Shown here: in pieces, positions 1 to 8,571 of the stretch | Position numbering within the stretch: the stretch's first letter is position 1 | Layout: every line of letters begins with the position of its first letter | From: Acidimicrobiales bacterium | GTDB taxonomy: Bacteria; Actinomycetota; Acidimicrobiia; Acidimicrobiales; Ilumatobacteraceae | DNA: 32,119 bases | Assembly (NCBI GenBank): GCA_030830415.1 | Contig: JAURNB010000085.1 | Span: 1 to 32,119 of the forward strand | Reading direction: 5' to 3' | The notes under the pieces: model-generated | What the model was told of the DNA's origin: nothing | Seen by the model: only the letters and a program-made list of their open reading frames with translations | Databases searched by the model: none | Position numbers and translations under genes: made by a program

Positions 1-804
1 GATGTACCAATCGAGTCCTTGTGACCAATTGAAATCGTCGGCAGCGTCGGCCCACGCGTCGGCAGCAAGGTCGAGACCCGCAACTAACAATCCGTGGGTG
101 TCAGTGGTCATGCGGTCGAGGCTTCCCACACATAAAGAGTTGTGTTGAGTAGCTGCGCGAGTTACTCCACCAACAAACTTATGTACTTCTTTATGCCTGT
201 CGCTACGTGCCATCACCATTGCCGCAGCACCAGAACCCAATGTGAGCGAAGCGAACTCCGCAAAAACATCACCTGCTGTTGAATCTGGACTACGCAAACG
301 ATTGAGAGTGGCCTCTTGGGTATAGCGGCTACCTTCGCCGTCGACAATTAAAGCGTATTTCACCGTTCCCGCATCGAGCATGGTTCCGGCAACGTGCATT
401 GCGTTAACAAACCCCAGGCAAGCATTACCAATATCGAAGTTCAAACAAGCTGACGATAAACCCAGTTGGTGATGTACCGAACATGCAATAGATGGTTCAA
501 GATGCTCTTTGCAGACAGAAGTAGAAATGAGCACACCAATTTCACTCGGATCAATACCGGCTCGTTCGATGGCCGCCTTCCCCGCCATTGCAGCAGCATC
601 GGCAAAGGAAACATCGGTATTCCACCAACGACGTTCTTCGATTCCGGCTAAACCAGCAAGTAGTCCTGCTCGAAGCCCATTGCGTTGATACGTTTCGGCG
701 AGTTGCTCGTCAATCCACTCGGAGGTCACTACATGGGGGGCTTCAACCGCCGCAATGCTCAGCACTCCACTGTGTTGGTGTCGGAACACCGAATTTCCGC
801 TCAT
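1..804 (-). CDS. oleA: 3-oxoacyl-ACP synthase III family, OleA-like (head-to-head beta-ketone/olefin biosynthesis thiolase); 3' end truncated by the window edge
   Basis: Manual minus-strand translation from ATG at 804: MSGNSVFRHQHSGVLSIAAVEAPHVVTSEWIDEQLAETYQRNGLRAGLLAGLAGIEERRWWNTDVSFADAAAMAGKAAIERAGIDPSEIGVLISTSVCKEHLEPSIACSVHHQLGLSSACLNFDIGNACLGFVNAMHVAG...; active-site Cys context NACLGFVNAM and the VDGE, LTLGSGAAAMVMARS and GGVTRAAT segments resemble OleA. Open to position 1 (268 codons); not in the ORF track because no stop lies inside the window. Confidence 0.85.
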   Translation of the reverse strand, partial: MSGNSVFRHQHSGVLSIAAVEAPHVVTSEWIDEQLAETYQRNGLRAGLLAGLAGIEERRWWNTDVSFADAAAMAGKAAIERAGIDPSEIGVLISTSVCKEHLEPSIACSVHHQLGLSSACLNFDIGNACLGFVNAMHVAGTMLDAGTVKYALIVDGEGSRYTQEATLNRLRSPDSTAGDVFAEFASLTLGSGAAAMVMARSDRHKEVHKFVGGVTRAATQHNSLCVGSLDRMTTDTHGLLVAGLDLAADAWADAADDFNWSQGLDWYI

Positions 805-882
805 TTCCAGCCTTCCGCTTTCGTAAACGACAGGCTAGTGAAAGTTTCCCGATAAGCCTTGACCACGCGCCCAACAAATGCC

Positions 883-2148
883 CTAAACATGTGAAATGGT
901 GAAATACAACGCCTTTAAATACGCCCCGAACTCAAAACCGATGGGGTGATCAACGGGGTGCTCGGTACGGCGGATTTCATCGAGATACACCCCACTCGCA
1001 CGGGCAGCCGCATCGGCAACGTCGATGAGCTGATCTAGATCAATTCGACTCGAGCATGATGCCTGCACCAGCGTGCCCCCATTTGCAGTGAGGGCCATCC
1101 CCAATTTTGCGAGTCGCTCATAAGAACCAAGTGCTCGATGTACAGATTCTTGATTTTGCGCAAATGATGGTGGGTCCAAAATCACAATGTCGAAGGTGCG
1201 CCCTTCGTCAACCATTTCTTCCAACATCGCAAATGCATCACCGCGTATGTCGGTGACCATGCACCGCCCGATCGCAGGAACCTGTGTGTTGTGCAGCAAA
1301 TTACGATGAGCAGTTGCTAGTGCAGGCCCACTGACATCGACCATATGCACCGTTGCAGCACCACCAGCAGCGGCCGACACCGTGAACCCGCCGGTGCTTG
1401 AAAAAACATCAAGCACACTGCATCGCACGTTGCCGCCTTGCACTTGTTCTTCCACCATCTTGCGCACAATGGCACGGTTGTCACGTTGATCTAAAAAATG
1501 CCCTGTTTTGTGCCCCTGCACCACATCGGCTTCAAAGTGCAACCCGTTTTCCAAAAACATAATGGGGGCTTCAGGAGCATTGCCATAAATTGTTGCTCCG
1601 TCTTCTAAACCAAAAGTGTTTGCTGCGCGCACGGTGCGAGAAAACCGCAAGACAATGCGTTCAGGTGCAGAGACAGCAACAATTCCTTCCACCACACTGG
1701 CCAGGTGCGCAAACCAAGCTGAGCTGTACAACTTCACCACTACCGTGTTGCTGTACTGATCGACAATGAGCCCTGGAAGCCCATCGTTTTCGCCATGCAC
1801 CCAACGGAAACCCGTCGTAGTGCCGTCTTCTAAGAGTTCATTACGAAATTCTCGACATGCCTGCAATCGATCTTTCCACCAACCAGCATCAATAGTTGTG
1901 GGCTTGCCACTGTGCAGCATTTTTACTCTGATCGGAGAATTTGGGTCCCAGAGTCCAATGCCCGCAAAACGTCGCTCGTCGTCAAACACAACGGCAAGGT
2001 CGCCACACTCACCATGTGGTTTATGTGAAATGACCGCTTGGTCATACAGCCAAGGGCTGCCTTGCCGCACGGCACGCAAACCAGCTTTGGTGACGTGCAC
2101 CGCAATGCGATGCATGGAAGGCTGTGGAAGATCTTTGAGCAAACTCAC
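883..2148 (-). CDS. class I SAM-dependent rRNA methyltransferase (RlmI/YccW-like, PUA + methyltransferase)
   Basis: 421 aa; VLDVFSSTGGFTVSAAAGGA SAM motif, VILDPPSFAQNQ catalytic motif, QASCSSRID near the C-terminus; GTG start overlaps the stop of the upstream gene (GTGA). Confidence 0.85.
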   Translation of the reverse strand: MSLLKDLPQPSMHRIAVHVTKAGLRAVRQGSPWLYDQAVISHKPHGECGDLAVVFDDERRFAGIGLWDPNSPIRVKMLHSGKPTTIDAGWWKDRLQACREFRNELLEDGTTTGFRWVHGENDGLPGLIVDQYSNTVVVKLYSSAWFAHLASVVEGIVAVSAPERIVLRFSRTVRAANTFGLEDGATIYGNAPEAPIMFLENGLHFEADVVQGHKTGHFLDQRDNRAIVRKMVEEQVQGGNVRCSVLDVFSSTGGFTVSAAAGGAATVHMVDVSGPALATAHRNLLHNTQVPAIGRCMVTDIRGDAFAMLEEMVDEGRTFDIVILDPPSFAQNQESVHRALGSYERLAKLGMALTANGGTLVQASCSSRIDLDQLIDVADAAARASGVYLDEIRRTEHPVDHPIGFEFGAYLKALYFTISHV

Positions 2149-2633
2149 GAAGTATGTCTAAATGTTTGCGTTTCCAAAATTGCGTAGTCCTGCACTTCGG
2201 AATACAACGTTGCAAAACGCCAACCAGTTGCTGTGCGCACAAACGTGTCGCGATAAAAACCCAAAATGCGATATCTCTTTTCCTCTGGTGATGTGTACAT
2301 CATGGCAAAACTCCATGTTGCATTTGCAGTATCTCCGGTGACCGTAATGACTTCGTTGGTCACCATATGAGTGGAGTACTTCATTCTTTTGCTGTCGCGC
2401 ACACTGCGGAAAAATGCACGAATAGCGTCGTGGCCACGGTGTTCGCCCGACATTGAGGTAGCCCATACTCCCGAGGGAACGAAAAGAGCCGCAACAGTGT
2501 CGCCATTGTGATCGTCATCGCAACCTGCGCAGTATGCGGCTTTCAGAAAGCTAATTTCCTGAGCATCTTCGATTTTCTGAATACGTTGCAGAATCTGCGA
2601 ATTGCGTTGACGAAATTTCATGACGCGTGGCAT
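2145..2633 (-). CDS. SnoaL-like/NTF2-like nuclear transport factor 2 family protein
   Basis: 162 aa; AAYCAGCDDDHNGDTVAALF...GHDAIRAFFRSVRDS...WSFAMMYTSPEEKRYRILGFYRDTFVRTATGWRFA pattern. Confidence 0.7.
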   Translation of the reverse strand: MPRVMKFRQRNSQILQRIQKIEDAQEISFLKAAYCAGCDDDHNGDTVAALFVPSGVWATSMSGEHRGHDAIRAFFRSVRDSKRMKYSTHMVTNEVITVTGDTANATWSFAMMYTSPEEKRYRILGFYRDTFVRTATGWRFATLYSEVQDYAILETQTFRHTS

Positions 2634-2636
2634 TTG

Positions 2637-3140
2637 CTATGCAAGTCCAGCTGCAATTGCCTTATTTGTTTGAGCCCGAAACTTCTCAACATCAAAACCA
2701 ACAATGAGTTGTGCGGGGGTTTCAATAATGACGCGGTGTGGCGAATCGAGGAATTTGGCAAATGCTTGTCGATATTCGTCTTTCGGGTTTGCTGCCGCAC
2801 CAGAGAGTGCCCCGTAGAACCATGTCTTTAATTCATTGAAGCCTTTATCGCTATTTTGATGCACGATGGAATCACCCTTATAACTTGCTGTTTTGCCATC
2901 GCGGTTAATAACAATTCCCGACTGTGGGCGCTTACGCAAGGCTGGCACTCGTTTACGACGCTCAGCACAGGTGGTCCAAAAGGTGCCGTCTTTGTAAATG
3001 TAAGCAACAACCACACCCACGGGGTGCCCATCTTTGGTGGTCCAGTTAAAAATGCATTCTCCGCCAGGGCCCACCAGTGCCAGCAATTCGGCATCGTTCA
3101 ATTGCATTCCGGCTAGGTCTTCATAGTCAAAATCTGACAC
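2637..3140 (-). CDS. pyridoxamine 5'-phosphate oxidase-like (PPOX/FMN- or F420-binding split barrel) protein
   Basis: 167 aa; GPGGECIFNWTTKDGHPVGVVVAYIYKDGTFWTTCAERRKRVPALRKRPQSGIVINRDGKTASYKGDSIV is typical of the fold; GTG start. Confidence 0.65.
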   Translation of the reverse strand: MSDFDYEDLAGMQLNDAELLALVGPGGECIFNWTTKDGHPVGVVVAYIYKDGTFWTTCAERRKRVPALRKRPQSGIVINRDGKTASYKGDSIVHQNSDKGFNELKTWFYGALSGAAANPKDEYRQAFAKFLDSPHRVIIETPAQLIVGFDVEKFRAQTNKAIAAGLA

Positions 3141-3182
3141 TTTTCCCCCTCGTTTTTTGTGGCTTCAACAACACAATAAACG

Positions 3183-3213
3183 AAAAGAGCCGGCCCAAGG
3201 GCCGACTCTTTTC
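3183..3213 (-). terminator. Rho-independent terminator downstream of tRNA-fMet (possibly bidirectional)
   Basis: Inverted repeat AAAAGAGcCGGCCC-AA-GGGCCGaCTCTTTTCTT, GC-rich stem flanked by A and T runs, immediately 3' of the minus-strand tRNA. Confidence 0.8.
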
Positions 3214-3218
3214 TTACT

Positions 3219-3902
<684 letters not shown>

Positions 3903-3936
3903 ATCTCAGTCTTAGCACTGTGTACGCTAGAGACGT

Positions 3937-4326
3937 ATGGCAAAGGCTCCAAACTTTAAGAAGTTTCGCAAAATTGTTGGTAACGACATCGACGCTTTGC
4001 GTACCGAGATGCTCGCCATGCGCACCGAGCTCGAAAATGCTCAACAACAAATTCGTGAAGTATCACTCACTCAAAATGCTGCTGCTAGCGCACTAACAGC
4101 TATCGATGGGCGCGTTGTTCAATTGGGTCGCGAACTCACCAATCAACTCCATGAGCTGAGCAACGACTTAGAAAAACTTGAACAGCAAAGCGATGGAGCA
4201 TCTGCAGAAACCATTGCTCAACTACAAGCAACACAAATCAGGCTGGCTACAGAACAAGCTCGTTATGAAATCACTTTCCGTCAAGACCTTGCGGAAATTG
4301 CCGACCAACTTCGCAGACCTCGCTAA
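3937..4326 (+). CDS. small coiled-coil protein of unknown function
   Basis: 129 aa, heptad-like Gln/Leu/Glu-rich (LRTEMLAMRTELENAQQQIREVSLTQ...); ends 5 nt before the Nramp-like gene. Confidence 0.6.
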   Translation: MAKAPNFKKFRKIVGNDIDALRTEMLAMRTELENAQQQIREVSLTQNAAASALTAIDGRVVQLGRELTNQLHELSNDLEKLEQQSDGASAETIAQLQATQIRLATEQARYEITFRQDLAEIADQLRRPR

Positions 4327-4331
4327 CTACT

Positions 4332-5597
4332 TTGAGTAAACATCACCCCCACCGGCATCATTTTGGTGGGCGTGGCTACTTCCGTCGTTTAGGCCCCGGT
4401 CTCATTACTGGAGCAGCCGACGATGACCCATCGGGCATCGGTACATATTCACAGGTTGGTGCTGCATTCGGGTTCCAACTGTTGTGGACCACCATCGTTG
4501 CTTTGCCATTTGCAGCCGCGGTTCAAGAAGCCACCGCACGCCTTGGTCTTTTCTCTGGAAAAGGTCTCGCAGCACTCATTAAACAAGAGTTTTCCCGCAA
4601 GGTGCTCTACGTTGCACTCACGCTTGTCGTTGCTGCCAATACTTTCAATATCGGCGCCGATCTTGGCTCAATGGCTGCAGCCACGAACCTCATTGTTCCT
4701 ATTCCGGAGTATGTATTAGTCGTTGTTTTTGCCGCAGGAATGGCGGCATTAGAAATTGCCATTCCCTATCACCAATATTCGAGAGTTTTGCGTTGGTTAT
4801 GTGTCAGCTTGCTTTCCTATATTGCAGTGTTATTTATTATTCAAGTGTCGTGGGGTGATGTTGCCCAGCACACCTTTGTTCCCCAACTTCATTTCAACAA
4901 GACAGAAATTGCTGCACTTATTGCACTATTTGGTACCACCATTTCGCCCTATCTCTTTTTCTGGCAAACCAGTGAGGAAGTGGAAGAGCTTGCCGAGCAT
5001 GGCGCTGAAACGGTGACGGAAACCGCAAACCACTTGCGAGCAATGCGCGGCGATGTGATGGCTGGAATGTCGTCTGGAGTCTTTGTGATGTTTGCCATCA
5101 TGGTCACCTCCGCAGCAACTCTCCATAAAGGTGGCATCACCTCGATCGGGACTGCAGACGAAGCCGCACAAGCTCTCGAGCCACTCGCTGGAAGTATGGC
5201 AAAACTTCTCTTCACACTCGGCATTATGGGTACTGGGCTTTTAGCCGTACCAGTACTTGCAGGCTCCACTTCATACGCACTTTCTGAAACCTTTGGATGG
5301 CGCGAAGGTCTGAGCTTAAAAATGTCACAAGCGCGAGCTTTTTATTTTGTCATTTTGGGTTCCATGATGTGTGGTCTTGCAATGAACTTTGTCGGCTTCA
5401 ACCCTGTTCGCGCCCTTTACTGGTCAGCTATTTTGAATGGGCTCGCAGCTCCGCCACTCATTGCGATGATCTGGTTATTGAGCAGACGCAAACATGTGCT
5501 CGGAGAGCACGTCAGCGGCCGTATTTCGCAAACTCTGGTAGCAATGGCCGCAATTGTGAGCGCATTGCTACCAGTTTTATACTTCTTTGCTCACTAA
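4332..5597 (+). CDS. Nramp-related divalent metal transporter
   Basis: 421 aa, multi-TM; GPGLITGAADDDPSGIGTYSQVGAAFGFQLLWT and TTISPYLFFWQTSEEVEE segments; TTG start. Confidence 0.85.
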   Translation: MSKHHPHRHHFGGRGYFRRLGPGLITGAADDDPSGIGTYSQVGAAFGFQLLWTTIVALPFAAAVQEATARLGLFSGKGLAALIKQEFSRKVLYVALTLVVAANTFNIGADLGSMAAATNLIVPIPEYVLVVVFAAGMAALEIAIPYHQYSRVLRWLCVSLLSYIAVLFIIQVSWGDVAQHTFVPQLHFNKTEIAALIALFGTTISPYLFFWQTSEEVEELAEHGAETVTETANHLRAMRGDVMAGMSSGVFVMFAIMVTSAATLHKGGITSIGTADEAAQALEPLAGSMAKLLFTLGIMGTGLLAVPVLAGSTSYALSETFGWREGLSLKMSQARAFYFVILGSMMCGLAMNFVGFNPVRALYWSAILNGLAAPPLIAMIWLLSRRKHVLGEHVSGRISQTLVAMAAIVSALLPVLYFFAH

Positions 5598-8561
5598 CTA
5601 CTTCACTGCGTCAAGTGCCTTGCGCACTAGTTCGCGCGCAGCAGCTTGCTTGGCTTGGTAGGTCGCAAAATCTGGTGGCGACAACGCAAGCGCAGCATCT
5701 GCTTCGCTGAACAAAGTATCAGCAGCGGCCAACAATTCTGATGGGCTTTGTGGAACGCCTGCAACTGTTGTTGGAGTAACTACTGGAGAACCCGGCACCG
5801 TTGTTGGTGTGGTTCCTGGCAACGTCGGAGTTGTTGTATCGGGGTTGGTGGTTGCGTCTGCACCGCCTACGCGGTCACCTAAGTCGAGCGAAAAGCCCGG
5901 GAAGAGTTTTGCCATTGCTGCGCTCACACTGTCGGCAATAACCGACCGCGAATCGTATGAAGCAAGAATTTTGCGCACAAACACCTGCTTTGCGGCCGCA
6001 TCATCGGGGCGAACATACAACGGGCGTACATAAACAAGGCTCTTGGCAACAGGAATGATTTGCAGGTCGCCAAACACCACGCGAGACCCACGTTGGTCGA
6101 GGGGTGTGATGATTTGTGAAATTGCAGGTTCACTGTCGAATTGGGCCGCAACTGTTGCCGGGCCAGGTGGTAGCGGATCATTGAACTCATACAGAGTCAT
6201 TTGCCCATACGTTGCCGGGTCACTAGAAACCACCATCATTGAACGCAGTTCTTTTCGCGAGTCATCGGAAGAGAAGGGAACAAAAGGTCGCAACATCGAA
6301 AATACTCCCGTTTCAGACTTACTGTTCGGTGCATGGAAGAGGGTGTAATACGGCTCGAACCGCGCAACATTTGCATCTTGCACAGTGACTGCATCACCTG
6401 TTCCTGTAACTGCTGCAGTACCACCAACAATTGCTGCAGCTTGTTCTGGCTCGAGTGGTGGTGCCTGGGCAACGCTCCATGCGCCGTCACGGTTGAAGAA
6501 AAGTGTTGGGTCGTCGAAGTGATACTTCGCATATGTATTGGTTTGTACGCGGAAGAGATCTTCGGGGTAACGGAAATGCGATGTGAGCGTTGCTGGCGCT
6601 TTCTTCACGTCAGTGAAAAGTTTAGGGAACGCTTTGCTCCATGCCCGAGCGATGGGGTCTGTTGTGTCGACAACATAGAACTTCACATTTCCCGTGTATG
6701 CATCGACAACTGCTTTCACACTGTTGCGCGCATAGTTGAAGCTGTGGTTCAAGCCACCACCAGGGGTGAGCTGATCGGTATTGGCTGGTTGTGCGTATGG
6801 GTAGCGGCTTGTTGAAGTGAATGCATCGATTACCCAACTCACTTTGCCGTTTTGGACCACGGGGTACGGATCGGCATCGTAAGTAAGAAACGGTGCAAGT
6901 TTCTGCACACGGGCGCGCACATCACGCACGAGCAAAATTTGTGATTCGTCGTTAATGAGATTTGAACCAAAGAGGTTGTACTCACCAAAGTTCACTGCCA
7001 TTGCAACACGACGCAAAGTAGAACTCAATGAGATTCCCGTTGTTCCTGAGTACGGCGTTGCCTTCAGCGCAGGGCAAGGCTGCTCTTCTTTAGATGTATT
7101 GGTCACCGCGTAGTCAAGCGCAGTGTCGCCAAAGTACAACTGTGGTTGCTTCACACCAATATCAATATAAGAAGGTCGCCCGTCGGTTGTGACCGCACTC
7201 GCCGGCGCAGCCACAATGCCACAACCATGCGTATACAAAAGATGACGCGATACCCATGTTTTATTGGGAATACCTGCTGAGTTCAATTCACGTGTCGCGA
7301 GCATCACCTGTTGCATACGACCGCCGACTTTGTACCTGTCAACATCTAGGTCACGAATTGCATAAAACGAGGTGAGGCCTTGGTCGAGTGCAAACCGATC
7401 GCGCATTTCGCCTGGGTCAAGTTGACGCACGTCGCGCAGTGGCGAAACATCTGCAGCTACTTCTTTGGCTGCAATTGGGGCAATACCAAGAGTCTCTGTA
7501 GCAACTTTGGTTAAACCTAAGGCAGCTTTCGTTGCATCGAGGTTTCGCTCAATGTAGGGAAGCTCGCGGGAACTCACGTTTGGCTGCACAACAAAGCGTT
7601 GAATAACAGCAGGGTAGACAGTGCCAGCTACTACTGCAACGACGGCCCAAAGACCAACAGCAAGCACAGGTAAACGCCATCCGCGTTGACGAACATTCCA
7701 CAAGAGCAATGCAGCAACAGCAACTGAAACAAGGATCATTAAGTTGAGCGCTGGGAGCTGTGCTTTAACATCGGTATACGTTGCGCCGTTCACTACACCA
7801 CGTGTGGAACGTGTGAGATCGAAACGCGAGAGCCAGTAGTTCGCTGCACGTACCAAGGCCAAGCAGGCGAGCAATACCGACAGATGCACTTTTGCCTGAG
7901 GAGTCACTCGCTCGGCTGTTCCTTGCAGGCGAATAGAACCATTGATGTAATGCAGAAAAGCAATGACAATTGAGATGAGAACAAGTGCCCCAAATGCCCA
8001 TGCAACTAAGAATTCAAAGAAGGGAAGTTGAAAAACATAAAACCCAATGTCTTTGTTAAAAAGTGGGTCGGCAACACCGAAGCTTTGGTTATTGCGGAAC
8101 ATCAACCACTGCTCCCATTGCGCAGCGGCAGGCAAACCGATGAGAATGCCCAGCACTATTGCTAAAAGGGTACGAACAAGTTTGCTGCGCTTCTTCAGAG
8201 CTGCGCGCAGCGGAATGAGTGTTCGTTGTTCATCGGAATCGGGAACAATGGCTGGAGCAAGACGATCGGCAACTGCCATGTTGAGCCACAAAAGAATGGC
8301 AAAAACCAAGCTGAAGACACCGATGAGCAGACCCTTAGCTCCGAGTATTCCCCACAGCACATCGGTACGACCAATGGCTTGGTGCCAGAGCACATTGACG
8401 TAGAAAGACGACAAACTTTTTGCCGACAATATAAGTACGACAACAATGGCAATTGCCACCGCTATAACAATGCGACCGCGGTTTGGTTTTCCGATTTTGA
8501 TTCGTGGTAATCGGGGAATTCCAAAGGGCGATGTGGATGAGTTATCTGAGGTGTTGCTCAC
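5598..8561 (-). CDS. UPF0182 family large membrane protein
   Basis: Track ORF runs to 8612, but GTG at 8561 (VSNTSDNSSTSPFG...) is a more likely start, 10 nt after the upstream stop. Multiple N-terminal TM helices; NVSSRELPYIERNLDATKAALGL, LLYTHGCGIVAAPAS and RPFVPFS segments typical of UPF0182; C-terminal Thr/Pro linker. Confidence 0.88.
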   Translation of the reverse strand: MSNTSDNSSTSPFGIPRLPRIKIGKPNRGRIVIAVAIAIVVVLILSAKSLSSFYVNVLWHQAIGRTDVLWGILGAKGLLIGVFSLVFAILLWLNMAVADRLAPAIVPDSDEQRTLIPLRAALKKRSKLVRTLLAIVLGILIGLPAAAQWEQWLMFRNNQSFGVADPLFNKDIGFYVFQLPFFEFLVAWAFGALVLISIVIAFLHYINGSIRLQGTAERVTPQAKVHLSVLLACLALVRAANYWLSRFDLTRSTRGVVNGATYTDVKAQLPALNLMILVSVAVAALLLWNVRQRGWRLPVLAVGLWAVVAVVAGTVYPAVIQRFVVQPNVSSRELPYIERNLDATKAALGLTKVATETLGIAPIAAKEVAADVSPLRDVRQLDPGEMRDRFALDQGLTSFYAIRDLDVDRYKVGGRMQQVMLATRELNSAGIPNKTWVSRHLLYTHGCGIVAAPASAVTTDGRPSYIDIGVKQPQLYFGDTALDYAVTNTSKEEQPCPALKATPYSGTTGISLSSTLRRVAMAVNFGEYNLFGSNLINDESQILLVRDVRARVQKLAPFLTYDADPYPVVQNGKVSWVIDAFTSTSRYPYAQPANTDQLTPGGGLNHSFNYARNSVKAVVDAYTGNVKFYVVDTTDPIARAWSKAFPKLFTDVKKAPATLTSHFRYPEDLFRVQTNTYAKYHFDDPTLFFNRDGAWSVAQAPPLEPEQAAAIVGGTAAVTGTGDAVTVQDANVARFEPYYTLFHAPNSKSETGVFSMLRPFVPFSSDDSRKELRSMMVVSSDPATYGQMTLYEFNDPLPPGPATVAAQFDSEPAISQIITPLDQRGSRVVFGDLQIIPVAKSLVYVRPLYVRPDDAAAKQVFVRKILASYDSRSVIADSVSAAMAKLFPGFSLDLGDRVGGADATTNPDTTTPTLPGTTPTTVPGSPVVTPTTVAGVPQSPSELLAAADTLFSEADAALALSPPDFATYQAKQAAARELVRKALDAVK

Positions 8562-8571
8562 CTCATGGAGA

